Below, piece after piece: positions 33,451 to 44,622 of a stretch of DNA of 64,000 bases. The position numbers were made by a program, and so were the translations under genes. The notes under the pieces were generated by a model. It searched no databases, was not told the DNA's origin, and saw nothing but the letters and a program-made list of their open reading frames with translations. The DNA is from Leptodactylus fallax (lineage: Eukaryota; Chordata; Amphibia; Anura; Leptodactylidae). Positions within the stretch are counted from its first letter, which is position 1, and each line of letters starts with the position of its first letter. Where the stretch lies: the NCBI GenBank assembly GCA_947044405.1, contig CAMRHE010000011.1, forward strand, positions 7,422,501 to 7,486,500. The letters are read 5' to 3'.

Positions 33451-33872
33451 TATATTTTTGTTGACGGGGAAGAGTAGAAACAGAAAAAAATAGCCATATT
33501 GAAGGAAAACTGCTCTATTGAATTATCAACTGATCCACTCTACATATTTTTCTACATAAAGCTGCTTAACTTGTGACACACATAACTAGTCTATTCAGTC
33601 AAAAGGGAAGGTAAGGGATTACATATCTGTACCAATGTTGGCACACTGTGAGTATAAAGTAGAATATGTAGTAGAGGACTAGAAATTCATTAGTGATGCT
33701 ATCAATATCTGATGCTATGTATTCTTTAAAAGTATAAATGTTATAGATTTAAGAGTGTGCTTCTCTAGTCTTAATAAGAGCAGACATAATCTCTGCCTCT
33801 ATTCCACAGTGGGCATATAATTTAAAGTAGCTTGATTAATAAAGTTTGGCTGAACAAGCATTTAACAGATTC
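33451..33872. other. Spacer with no recognised feature
   Basis: AT-rich, no coding region or repeat recognised. Confidence 0.4.
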
Positions 33873-35441
33873 TACAGTAATGGCCAAAAGTTTTGAGAAT
33901 GATACAAATATTAATTTTTACAAAGTCTACTGCTTCAGTTTTTCTAATGGCAATTTGCATATACTCCAGAATGTTATAAAGAGTGATCAGCTTAACAGCA
34001 ATTACTTGCAAAGTCAATATTTGCCTAGAAAATGAACTTTATCCCCCAAAACACATTTCAACATCATTGCAGCCCTGCCTTAAAAGGACCACCTAACATC
34101 GTTTCAGTGATTGCTCCATTAACACAGGTGTGGGTGTTGATGAGGACAGGGCTGGAGATCAATCTGTCATGATTAAGTAAGAATGACACCACTGGACACT
34201 TTAAAAGGAGGCTGGTGCTTGCCATCATTGTTTCTCTTCTGTTAACCATGGTTATCTCTAAAGAAACACGTGCAGTCATCATTGCACTGCACAAAAATGG
34301 CCTAACTGGGAAGAGTATTGCAGCTAGAAAGATTGCACCTCAGTCAACAATCTATCGCATCATCAAGAACTTCAAGGAGAGAGGTTCCATTGGTGCCAAA
34401 AAGGCTCCAGGGCGCCCAAGAAAGACCAGCAAGCGGCAGGACCGTCTCTTAAAAGTGTTTCAGCTGCGGGATCGGGCTACCAGCAGTGCAGAGCTTGCTG
34501 AGGAATGGCAGCAGGCAGGTGTGAGTGCATCTGCATGCACTGTGAGGCGGAGACTCTTGGAGCAAGGCCTGGTCTCAAGGAGGGCAGCAAAGAAGCCACT
34601 TCTCTCCAGAAAAAACATCAGGGACAGACTGATATTCTGCAAAAGGTACAGGGAGTGGACTGCTGAGGACTGGGGTAAAGTCATTTTCTCTGATGAATCC
34701 CCTTTTCGATTGTTTGGAACATCTGGAAAACAGCTTATTCGGAGAAGAAGAGGTGAGCGCTACCACCAGTCTTGTCTCATGCCAACTGTAAAGCATCCTG
34801 AAACCATTCATGTGTGGGGTTGCTTCTCAGCCAAGGGAATCGGCTCTCTCACAGTCTTGCCTAAAAACACAGCCATGAATAAAGAATGGTACCAGAATGT
34901 CCTCCAAGAGCAACTTCTCCCAACCGTCCAAGAGCAGTTTGGCGCTCAACAATGCCTTTTCCAGCATGATGGAGCACCTTGCCATAAAGCAAAGGTGATA
35001 ACTAAATGGCTCAGGGAACAAAACAGAGATTTTGGGTCCATGGCCTGGAAACTCCCCAGATCTTAATCCCATTGAGAACTTGTGGTCAATCATCAAGAGA
35101 TGGGTGGACAAACAAAAACCAACAAATTCAGACAAAATTAAAGCATTGATTCTGCAAGAATGGACTGCTATCAGTCAGGATTTGGTCCAGAAGTTGATTG
35201 AGAGCATGCCAGGGAGAATTGCAGAGGTCCTGAAGAAGAAGGGTCAACACTGCAAATATTGACTTGCTGCATTAACTCATTCTAACTGTCAATATAAGCT
35301 TCTGTTACTCATAATATGAATGCAATTATATTTCTGTATGTGATAAAAACATCTGACAAACACACATAAAAACCAGAGGGCAGCAGATCATGTGAAAATA
35401 TAATATTTGTGTCATTCTCAAAACTTTTGGCCATGACTGTA
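33873..35441 (+). mobile_element. Tc1/mariner transposon, DD35E type, near-identical second copy
   Basis: Termini TACAGTAATGGCCAAAAG and CTTTTGGCCATGACTGTA with TA targets, 1569 bp. By eye it matches 18505-20075 except for about six substitutions and one 2-bp deletion, including outside the gene, which indicates very recent common origin. The flanks of the two copies are unrelated, so they are separate insertions and not a segmental duplication. Confidence 0.95.
34248..35262 (+). pseudogene. DD35E transposase with one 2-bp frameshift
   Basis: Same protein as 18880-19896 with two visible substitutions (T30 to I and R97 to C in that numbering). The frame is lost at about 35024, where AACATAGAG of the other copy reads AACAGAG. 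This removes the third catalytic residue from the reading frame. The remaining C-terminal coding sequence (35032-35262) is intact in another frame. The ATG at 34248 matches the start chosen for the intact copy. It may still be mobilised in trans because both termini are complete. Confidence 0.93.
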
Positions 35442-35469
35442 TAATTTATGCATAAGGGCTGATAGTGCC

Positions 35470-36170
35470 TCTTGTATAGTTACAGTATGTAAACTCTTTT
35501 CTCTCAGGATTGTTGTCCTCTGTCTCCCTAACAAATGGGACTTACTTCTTGGTGCCAAAACATAGCACCCATGCTCCTGTCCTTTCCGGCCAGTAAGTGC
35601 AGACCACCCACTACTTCCAACATATCACAGTCTGCTGTTTGACCCTCACCCCAGCACCTGTGTCTTCCCTGCATGAGCGACCCACTCTGGGGTGCCTACC
35701 TCTGGAACATTATATTCACAGTACTTTTGAAGGCTGGCCCTCTGGTAACACCTATTGGCACTGATGGAGGCACAACCTCACTTCTCTCCATTCCCTACAA
35801 GCTGGAAGAAAATGTGTTAGTAGCACTGCTGAGCCAGTCCTTGGAAGATTGCATTGAGGATGCTAGTGTAAGGTTGACCCTCTAGTAACACCTACTGGCG
35901 GCCTCCAACTCCTCTTTCTGAATTATTGACTTTTCTATATATGTTGGCTCAGTTGCTGAATCCATCTGTGAAAGATTGCACAGGGAGCCCTAATACATCA
36001 TTGACCCCTACTGGCACTCCCCTCTCCTATCAGCTTTTTTTACAGAGACTCCCCATAGACTCTAGCAGACTATAGACCTTCTGGCAACACCTCCTGGTGC
36101 CAACTAACTTCCTGCCTGCTCTCCCTGCTGTTTATACTTGTGTGGAGTGTGAAAGTCGGAGATGTAGCCT
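35470..36170 (+). mobile_element. Probable L1 5' untranslated region
   Basis: Non-coding, directly upstream of L1 ORF1 sequence in the same orientation. It contains four diverged repeats of a CCTCTGGTAACACCTATTGGC-like motif at about 35740, 35875, 36000 and 36080, spaced 80-135 bp, as might be expected of a promoter-bearing L1 5' region. The left boundary is not defined. Confidence 0.45.
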
Positions 36171-37479
36171 TTCCATCATGAGCTGCCAACAGAAAGGATT
36201 TGTCTCAGGGACTTTGGAGGAGAGCAGAGACAATGGAGCCTGCAAGCTCCCGACCCACCACCTGCTGATCCTCCGACTGAAGACCCAGAGCCAGTGCTGA
36301 GACAGGTTACTGAGCAATTGCTGGAGGCCATACAAGCTAGTACTTCATCCCTTACGGGCAGTGGTGAACCTAGCCTCTTTGCTGCCTGAGGCGGACTATA
36401 GAAAGACGCCCCCCTTCCCAAAAAAAAAAAATTGAGTTTACATGCTACTAGCTTCACACGCTGTTATCGTCGCACAATATACACAATACACAAAGTTATA
36501 AAAAAGTTTTCAAGAATTCTACTTACTGCATTACTTCAGTATCAGATCAACAACACGGCATTAACAATGAAAGTAACTTCACACATCTTCTGCTTGGTGG
36601 ATGGATGAGCCCACATGGCCCCCATTCTCTATAATAGGAGCGCCGCAGATAGTTGAGTACTGTACTTCGGCTATCTTTGGCACTCCCATTGAAGTGAATG
36701 AGAGCCACGCGAGATCGTCCATCCACCAAGCAACACACCTATATTCAGCCACAGCCAGGCTGAATTCCCATCCAGTGGGGGGAAAAACACAATTCTCAGG
36801 CTCAGTGGAGGTCTCAGCAGACAGACCCCCATTTATCCTCTATCATTTAGATGAATACAAGGCAGTAACATTTTGTGACTTACAGGTGACGTCTCTGACT
36901 AATCCTTCACATTTCCCTTCTCTTCCCTCTGGACCGCCATGACCACTTCTTCCAGATGTTACTTGTCTCTGTAAAGTTTGTAACACAGACATCTTTGGCT
37001 CCTCACTTTTCCAGGCATCCAACCCACATTATCTTCACCTATACAAAGCCCCCATCCTGCTGCTACCCCCAGTTAGAAAATATATGATATAACCCTCCAT
37101 AATGAATAATACTCCCAAGTGCATCTTTATATTAATAATGTCCGTGTGTACCCTGTATAAATAGTGCCCCTTATTAATCATGCCCCAGGTGTTAACTAAT
37201 TAAAAGGTTTTCCAGGTCATTAATAAACTAATCAGTGGGGCTTAAAAACCCAGGACCCCCACTTATCAGCTGTTGACCGCTATTGACCGTGACCGCTTGT
37301 CTGTTTACATAGTGTCATTCATCTCATAGCGGCCATGTAATGTAACTACAGCCTCATCCTATGCACATCTATGTGACAAGGCTGTAATTACATGACACGG
37401 TCACTATAAATAGACAGCGTATAATATAAACAGGCGCCATAGCCCCTGTTTATAGCTCCCCATTTACACACACTACAAT

Positions 37480-37800
37480 GTTCCACAGCGGCCCCTGCAC
37501 ACTGTATTATGCCTTGCAGCGGCCCCTGCACAAGGTATTAAGCTCCATAGTGGCCCCTGCACACTGTAATATGCCTTGCATCAGCCACTGCACATGGTAT
37601 TATGCTGCAAAGTGGCCCCTGCACACGGTATTATGCTCGCTAGTGGCCCCTTCACACGGTATTATGCCCCATATTGGCCCCTGCACACGGTATTATGCTC
37701 CATATTGGCCCCTGCACACGGTATTATGCTCCATAGTGGCCCCTGCACAGGGTATTATGCTCCACAGTGGCCCCTGCACACGGTATTATGCCCCATAGTG
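37480..37800 (+). repeat. Minisatellite, about 30-bp unit (first array)
   Basis: About 11 units with the core AGTGGCCCCTGCACACGGTA followed by TTATGCTCCAT. Reverse orientation relative to 3720-4110. The open frames of about 106 codons here are repeat artefacts. Confidence 0.92.
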
Positions 37801-37817
37801 GACCACCCATGAACTAT

Positions 37818-38104
37818 TATTATACTTTGGAGTCTTTTCAGACCCCAGAGTATAATGATTGGAGACCCAGGGGAGGTGACAAACATAAAAACCAGTGTTA
37901 CTTACCTTTCCTGGACACCGGCGCACACACGTCACGTGATCAGGCCGGCGATGCGACCTGATGACGTCACCAGAGGGTCCAAACCTGTTCAGAGTAACAT
38001 CAGATCACAGGAGAGGTGAGTAACAATGGTTTTTATGTTCCCTCACCTCCCCTGGGCCTCCGATTATTATACTCTGGGGTCTGAAAAGACCCCGGATTAT
38101 AATA
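37818..38104. repeat. Hairpin-flanked foldback cassette
   Basis: Hairpins at 37818-37856 and 38065-38104. Between them are GAGACCCAGGGGAGGTGACA and its inverted counterpart TCACCTCCCCTGGGCCTC, plus GTAACAATGGTTTTTATG against CATAAAAACCAGTGTTAC, so the segment folds back. AGAGGTGAGTAAC lies near 38012. Confidence 0.85.
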
Positions 38105-38609
38105 ATAGTAGTATTTGAAGCCCGCGGCCTCATTTACCGATGCCCGCGGCTGCTCACAGCCGCATCCACTTCCCCTTCTGCGTCCCATAGCAGAAGGGGA
38201 AGCGGAGGTGGCCACGAGCAGACGCGGGGTAGGTAAATAAATAGGCCTTTACCTGCTGGGAATACTCCAGCAGGGTACGGCCTATTTATATATAAAAAAA
38301 AAAAAGTTATCCTCACCTACCTGCGATCCCTTGATAGAGCCGCCACTTTCTCTTCTTTTCTGCGTCTCAGCGTAGGAGGCGTGATGACATCATTGTATCG
38401 CCGCCTGAGCTGAAATGCAGAGGTCTCGTAAACCAGCCCAGGACAGGCCCCACTCAACTTTGTTTTTTTTAAAGAGGCCTATCCTGGGCTGGTTTACATT
38501 AAGTAAATAGTAAAAATGCCGCCTCGCTTCGCCTCATTAGCGGTGCGCCCCTGAGTGTATGATATAAACAGGCGCCATAGCCCCTGTTTATAAAACCCCA
38601 TTTGCACAC

Positions 38610-39195
38610 ACTATAATGTTCCACAGCAGATCTTGCGCACAGTATTACACAGTATTATGGCCTGCAGCGGCCCCTGCACACGGTATTATGGCCCACAGCG
38701 GTCCCTGCACACGGTATTATGGCCCGCAGTGGCCCCTGAACAAGGTATTATGGCCCGCAGCTCCCCTGCACACGGTATTATGGTCCACAGCGGCCCCTGC
38801 ACACTGTATCATGGCCCGCATTGGCCCCTGCACACGGTTTTATGGCCCGCAGCGGCCCCTGCACACTGTATCATGGCCCGCAGCGGCCCCTGCACACTGT
38901 ATCATGGCCCGCAGCGGCCCCTGCACACTGTATCATGGCCCGCAGCGGCCCCTGAACACTGTATTATGCCTCGGAGCGGCCCCTGCACACGGCATTATGC
39001 TCCATAGTGGCCCCTGCACACGGTATTATGCTCCATAGTGGCCCCTGTGCATGGTATTATGTCCCACAGTGGCCCCTGCACATGGTATTATGCTCCATAG
39101 TGGCCCCTGCGCATGGTATTATGCCCCACAGTGGCCCCTGCACACGGTATTATGCTCCACAGTGGCCCCTGCACACAATATTATGCCCCATAGTG
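38610..39195 (+). repeat. Minisatellite, about 30-bp unit (second array)
   Basis: About 19 units with the core CAGCGGCCCCTGCACACTGT followed by ATCATGGCCCG. It is the expanded counterpart of 37480-37800 in the second tandem unit. Confidence 0.92.
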
Positions 39196-39212
39196 GCCCA
39201 CCCATGAACTAT

Positions 39213-39531
39213 TATTATACTTTGGGGTCTTTTCAGACCCCATATTATATTGTTTGGAGACCCAGGTGGTGACAAACATAAAAACCAGTGTTACTTACCT
39301 ATCCTGGGCACCGGTGCACTCCCTGCAGCTTTCAACCCTGTTTAATTGGCACAGATGTCACATGGATCAGGCCGGTGTCGCGACCTGATGACGTCACCAG
39401 AGGGCCGAAGCCTGCTGGGAGTAACACTGGATCGCAGGAGAGGTGAGTAACAATGGTTTTTATGCTCCCTCACCTCCCCTGGGCCTCCCATTATTATACT
39501 CTGCGGTCTGAAAAGACCCCAGATTATAATA
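39213..39531. repeat. Hairpin-flanked foldback cassette (second tandem unit)
   Basis: Hairpins at 39213-39250 (right arm decayed) and 39492-39531, with the same intervening layout as 37818-38104, including AGAGGTGAGTAAC near 39438. Confidence 0.82.
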
Positions 39532-40285
39532 ATAGCAGTATTAGAGGCCCGCGGCCTCACTTACCGATCCCCGCTCCTGCTCACAGCCTCCTCTGCTTCC
39601 CCTTCTGCGTCCCATAGCAGAAGGGGAAGCGGAGGCGGCCACGAGCAAGCGCGGGGGTAGGTAAGTAAATAGGCCATTATCTGCCTATTACTTGCCTATG
39701 GCCTATTTATAAAAAAAAAAAAAAAAAGAAAGTTATCCTCACCTACCTGCAATCCCTTGAGGGAGCCGCTGCCTTGTCTTCTTCTCTGCACATAACACGT
39801 CTATGTCTCAGCGCAGGACGCGCGATGATGTCATTGTATCGCTGCCTGCGCTGAGATGCGGACGTTTCGTAAGCCAGCCCAGGGTTGGTTTACGTTAAAT
39901 AAATAGTAAAAATGCCACCCCCAGACAGTGACGGATAATGCCGCCTGAGGCGGCCGCCTCACTTCGCCTCGTTAAAGGTGCACCCCTGCATATGGGGAAG
40001 ATTGAGGAAGTCAAAATTAACATTAGCCTATTGCGCCAGGACCTTTAGAATCTGAAGGGTAGAGTGAGGAAACATGATCCTGTTGCAGGCAGGTATGGCT
40101 GAACTTGAAAAGGCAGCAGATTTATGGACACAGCGAGCAGATGACTGGGAGAACAGACTCCACCATAATAAACTACTAATCCTGAGTCTGCCCAAGAGAG
40201 CAGAGGGATCTATTCCCTGCAATATTATGGAATGGTGTCTGAAAGATATCCTGCATGATGCCTAGTTCTCTTCTATATTTGCTAT

Positions 40286-40640
40286 TGTAAGGGTTAAACA
40301 TGTTTTACTTGTTACAATATATATATATAGATAAGGAAAAAAAGGGAACAAAGATTGTTTTAAGCTCATCACGAGTTCTGGACCACATGTCTGCACAGGA
40401 TGTAGACATATCTATGTCTACATAGAAGCTAATATTGGACATTTAGCCTCAGATATCATGTGGTCTTTTTGCTGACCTTAAGAAATATCCCTTTTTGGCA
40501 CACAACCCTCAGACTGGTTTAAACCGATTTTGGGACAGCGGAATTCTAAGACCAAGTTTGGGCATCGTGTCATGTGATTGATGTATAACTGTGCTTCCTA
40601 TATAATCTTGCTCTGTCAATCAATAAATTGTTAACATTGT
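40286..40640 (+). mobile_element. Possible endogenous retrovirus LTR
   Basis: Begins TGTAAGGGTTAAACATG and contains a TATA-like CTATATAATC at about 40597-40606 and AATAAA at 40622-40627, just upstream of retroviral protease/polymerase sequence in the same orientation. No second LTR copy is in the window, the 3' boundary is unclear, and no primer-binding site or gag follows, so this is tentative. Confidence 0.42.
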
Positions 40641-41967
40641 TAACAAATTTAACCTACCATTGTCAGGAGATAGCCAGGTGGTTCAGGGAGTGTCAGGTCT
40701 CCCTGTTACCCTTCAGCAAACAGACCCCATAGAGACATCATTTCAAGGATGTAGAATTCTAACTAGACACCTTGTCTCTGACACCTCAGATAACATATTG
40801 GGTACAGATGTGATGGGGGTCCTAGGTTGTAACATCATGTTACATCCCTCTGGTGAAGCTTATGTGCGGACCACACACACAAACCATGAGATACTTTGCC
40901 TAGTATCTGCTATAGTGAATACTCCACATTCTGTGTTCACCCTCACTGAAGAAGAGGATATACTATTGTCACAGGTGCCAGAAAGTCTCTGGGCAACAAG
41001 TAAAACAGATCTAGGCAAGTTAGATGTCCCTCCTGTTGTGGTAACTTTGAAACCAGGGGCAAACAATGCACCTGGACAGTCTTACCACAAGGAGCACAAA
41101 ATAGTCCAAATCAATTTACGAGATGTTTTACTTTGATCATGAATGCCTGGGAACCACCCTCAGATGATGTTGTGTTACTACAATATGTTGATGATCTTCT
41201 TCTTTCTGCCCCAGATAAACAGACATGTGAAGCTGCTACCATAAGCCTGTTGTGTTTCCTCTGCCAGAGCGGCTGCAAGGTCAGTAAGGACAAGCTGCAA
41301 TTTTGCAAGCAAAAGGTGGTATTTCTGGGTCATTGTCTCAGCCAAGGTACCAAACATCTTTCAGATGAACGGACCAAAGTGGTAAGAGAAATGCAAGTAC
41401 CAACCTCCCATGCTCAGCTGCGTACCTTTTTAGGTCTGGTGTCATACTGTAGGCCATGGATCAGATCTGCATCCCTGACCATGCAGCCCTTGTATGACTG
41501 TCTCTCCTCTAAACCATTCAGTCTGACACCAGAGGCTTTGGATGCATTTTATCAACTTAAGCTCCAGATAGTTAGTGCACCTGCCCTAGGCCTGCCTGAC
41601 TATCAGAAGCCCTTTCAAATTTATGTCACTGAGATGATGGGACATGCTACTGCAGTTCTCACACAACAACATGGGGATAGAAAGCGTCCCATGGCATACT
41701 ACAGTACACGTTTAGATGCCATAGCCAGAGGAACACTCTCTTGTGTAAGGGTTGTACTTTTAGTACAAGCCCTGCTTGAAAAGAGCTCAGACATTGTCCT
41801 AGACCACCCCTTGGTGGTATATACACCACATGATATCCATGCAATCCTCACACAGGTACACAGACGTCATCTTTCTTTGGCAAGACAGAGCAAAATGGAA
41901 TTTGCGCTGCAATCCTCCTCCAACATCTCATTTCAGCGTTGTTTGACCTTGAATCCTGCAACTCTTC
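40641..41967 (+). pseudogene. Endogenous retrovirus pol fragment (protease end, reverse transcriptase, start of RNase H)
   Basis: An old retroviral copy. 40660-41136 reads as the end of a retroviral protease (around NILGTDVMGVLGCN) and the linker into reverse transcriptase, then shifts frame near 41075, where the first part of the RT domain is missing. 41133-42014 carries the RT palm with the YVDD motif near 41186-41197, the thumb (LRTFLGLVSYCRPWI) and the connection, running towards RNase H (PMAYYSTRLD). Frame 41133-42014 then runs on into Helitron DNA, so its last roughly 16 codons are not viral. Gag, envelope, integrase and the start of RT are absent. The pattern suggests a class I (gamma/epsilon-like) retrovirus. 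It is non-functional. Confidence 0.8.
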
Positions 41968-41979
41968 AACCAATAAAAA

Positions 41980-43380
41980 AATATCAGCTATGGACTTTTA
42001 TGCCTACCAAATAATGATCAGACATGGGTCTTCTAACCACATTTTACAATTTACACACTTTGTACATACGATTGAACCAACAAAAACTTAGAGTGGATGA
42101 ATACATTCATTTAAGGGATGCTGTTGCTAATGATGGCAACGTGGCTGACATTGGGCGTATTTTTATTTTACCTGCTACATTTACTGGAAGTCCCAGACAT
42201 ATACATGAGTATGCTCAGGACGCCATGATATGGTCAGATATATGGTCGTCCTGATTTGTTTATTACAAACACATGTAATCCAACATGGCCATTGATAAAG
42301 GAAGAGCTTCTAAATGGTCAGGGCCCCTCTGATCGACATGATTTAATAGCAAGGGTTTTTAAACAAAAACTGATCAAGCTCATGGACGTAATTACAAAGT
42401 GTTACATGTTTGGTGAAAGCCAGTGTTGGATGTATTCAAATTGACAGAATTATTTCTGCTGAGCTTCCAAATCCAGAAGAGGATCTGGTACTTTTTGAAA
42501 CTATTTCTAAAAATATGATCCATGGACCATGTGGGCCACTTAACCCAAGATCGTCATATATGAAGGAAGAAAAATGTACTAAAAAGTATCCTCGCAACTT
42601 GATTGTAAGAAAAACAAACAGGAAATGATGGTTATCCTCTTTACAGAAGATGGAAACCTGAACAGGGAGGATATACTGCAACAATCAGATTAAAATGGGA
42701 TAAACAAAACACAGATCTTGAAATAGATAATCGATGGGTTGTACCTTACTCTCCACTGCTTTCAAAAATATTTGATGCGCACATTAACGTAGAATATTGT
42801 AACTCTGTTAAGTGAATTAAATACATTTGCAAATATGTTAACAAGGGCAGTGATATGGCTGTTTTCCAGCTAGAGAATCCAAAATGTACATTTGATGAGA
42901 TTATGCTGTATCAGATGAGATTACTAAATTTTCCCATCCATGAAAGACATCCGACTATAGTTCATCTCAGTGTCCATCTTGAAAATGGACAACAAGTTTA
43001 TTTTACTCCCAAGAATGCCTAGGAAAGAGCTGCTCGACCACCCAATACAACATTGACAGCTTTCTTTCTCCTATGTCAAGCAGATCCATTTGCAAGGACT
43101 TTATTATATTCAGATGTTCCAAAATATTATACATGGAATAAATTGAGAAAAGTATTTTGCAAGAGGAAACAAGGTGCAAGGGTCCCAAGATGGGCCGGAC
43201 GTTCCAGTGATGCTCTTGGACGTGTGTATACAGTGCATCCAAACAATGCAGAGTGTTACTACCTCCGATTACTGCTTCACACTGTCTGTGGGCCAACTTC
43301 TTTCACAGATTTGAAAATAGTTGATGGAGAGCTCTGTCAAACTTACAGGGAATATGCCAAAAGCGTGGTCTGATCGAAGA
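41980..43380 (+). pseudogene. Helitron Rep region, heavily broken
   Basis: Readable blocks in changing frames: VDEYIHLRDAVANDGNVADI then GSPRHIHEYAQDAMIW (about 42090-42240), CNPTWPLIKEELLNGQGPSD (42268-42335), RIISAELPNPEEDLVLFETI (42443-42500), GGYTATIRLKWDKQNTDLEI (42674-42735) and, at 43190-43260, WAGRSSDALGRVYTVHPNNA. Helitron Rep is the rolling-circle nickase. Where the family has the HUH stretch (pattern KRGLPHAHIL) the DNA jumps from WMYSN to DRIIS near 42435, so the metal-binding histidines are deleted. Stops are numerous. Confidence 0.78.
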
Positions 43381-43396
43381 CGATCAACACTGGGAC

Positions 43397-44578
43397 ATGA
43401 CATTGCAGGAAGCATCTGTCACTCGCTTTCCACCTCAACTAAGAGACCTGTTCCCTATAATAATTACAATCTGCGCACCTTCCAATTCCTGCGCGCTTTG
43501 GAACAAATACAAAGAATATCTTAGTGAAGATATTCTTAAAGTGCAAAGGAGAGTTAATCCAGACTTAGACTTAAATTTCACTGCTGACATATTCAACAAA
43601 GCCCTCTTGATGTTAGAAGAAAGGTGCATATCTATCAATAGTAAAACTCTAATAGAATTAGGCTTACCAGCACCAAACCGACCAGACTTTGATATTATGA
43701 ACAGAGATATTCTGCAAGAAAAAAGCTATGATTTGGAAAAATGTAAAGAATTTGTCATATTAAATAAGCCTCTTTTGGTTGATAACCAAAGATCGGCCTA
43801 TATGGCAATTATGGGTCAGATTTCCAGTGGAAATGAGGGACTATTTTTCTTAGATGCACCAAGAGGTACTGGTAAAACATTTTTAATTAATTTGCTGCTT
43901 GCAGAAATTCGCTCAAACAATGACATTGCCTTGGCTGTTGCATCATCTGGGATTGCGGCCACTCTTTTAGATGCAGGGCGCACGCCTCATTCATCACTAG
44001 GATTGCCCTTTAATATAGCGCTGTCAGAAACTCCTGTCTGTAATATCACCAAGGGCTCTGGGAAAGCTAAAGTATTACAAACTTGCAAAGTAATTGTTTG
44101 GGATGATGGTACCATGGCGCACAAGAAAGCGGTCGAGGCCCTTGATCGCACCTTGAAAGATCTGCGGGGAACCAATTGTTTAATGGGGGGAATTGTTGTA
44201 ATTTTTGCAGGTGACTTCTGCCAGACGTTACCTGTTCTTAAGGGAGCAACACCAGCGGATGAGCTGAATGCCTGTCTAAAATCTTCTTATCTGTGGATAC
44301 ATGTTCCGCAGAAAACTCTTACTACTAATATGCAGGTTCATTTGATGGGAAATACAACTGCGGACAAATTTACACACCAGCTACTATGCCTTGGAAATGA
44401 CAGGTTCCCTACTGATTCCACTACTGGTCTCATTTCCTTTCCGGAACATTTTTGTGAAATTACATCTTCGGTAATGGAACTTATTGACCAAGTTTTCCTT
44501 GATATTTGGAACAATTTTAACAACCATCAGTGGCTTTGTGAACGTGCAATCCTAAAAATGATAGTCTCAGCTCCATAA
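43397..44578 (+). pseudogene. Helitron PIF1-like helicase, motif mutations
   Basis: A 393-codon open frame whose first roughly 35 codons are out of phase with the helicase. From DILKVQRRVNPDLDLNFTAD it matches the PIF1-type helicase that unwinds DNA during Helitron rolling-circle transfer. The Walker A motif has become RGTGKT (GGTGKT in the copy at 59958-61010). The Walker B DEC has become DDG, losing the catalytic Glu. The FAGDFCQTLPV motif is kept. The frame is lost near 44550, and the C-terminal part continues at 44623-45135. Despite the open frame, the Glu loss makes ATPase activity unlikely. Confidence 0.85.
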
Positions 44579-44622
44579 ATCTACTAATTCAGGGAAGGCT
44601 GCCTGGTCTAGCAACCACATAC

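Larger units (their letters stand above)
36359..39988. mobile_element. Non-autonomous hAT (CAGTGGTGAACC / GGTGCACCCCTG ends) with internal tandem duplication
   Basis: The left end CAGTGGTGAACC and the right end GGTGCACCCCTG are inverted repeats, with a GCCTGAGGCGG motif near both ends. The flanks CTTACGGG and CATATGGG agree at 6 of 8 bases, compatible with an aged hAT duplication, and the L1 ORF1 frame resumes across it. It is 3630 bp with no transposase. A second copy of the right terminus lies inside at 38541-38553 (GGTGCGCCCCTG). 37416-38553 and 38554-39988 are tandem copies of the same unit, differing mainly in minisatellite length. Confidence 0.8.
36171..40265 (+). pseudogene. L1 ORF1 relic split by an hAT element
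   Basis: Two pieces flank the hAT. Left (36171-36358): Pro/Glu-rich sequence, then a readable QLLEAIQASTSSLTG. Right (39989-40265): KIEEVKINISLLRQDL then a stop, then MAELEKAADLWTQRADDWEN followed by RLHHNKLLILSLPKRAEG, the coiled coil and the start of the RNA-binding domain of an L1 ORF1 protein (family form QRADDLENRLRRNNLRIVGLPERAEG). ORF1p packages L1 RNA. Stops and frameshifts are present and ORF2 does not follow; an ERV fragment begins at 40286. The ORF1 identification rests on the QRADD/ENR/LPKRAEG pattern. Confidence 0.68.

Noticed and set aside
37478..39207. Long open frames over the minisatellites, rich in GPCTRYYAP-like repeats (also 3785-4377, 6013-6406, 47650-47986)
   Set aside because: They follow the roughly 30-bp period in several frames and on both strands at once, have no start context or domain, and vary with array length.
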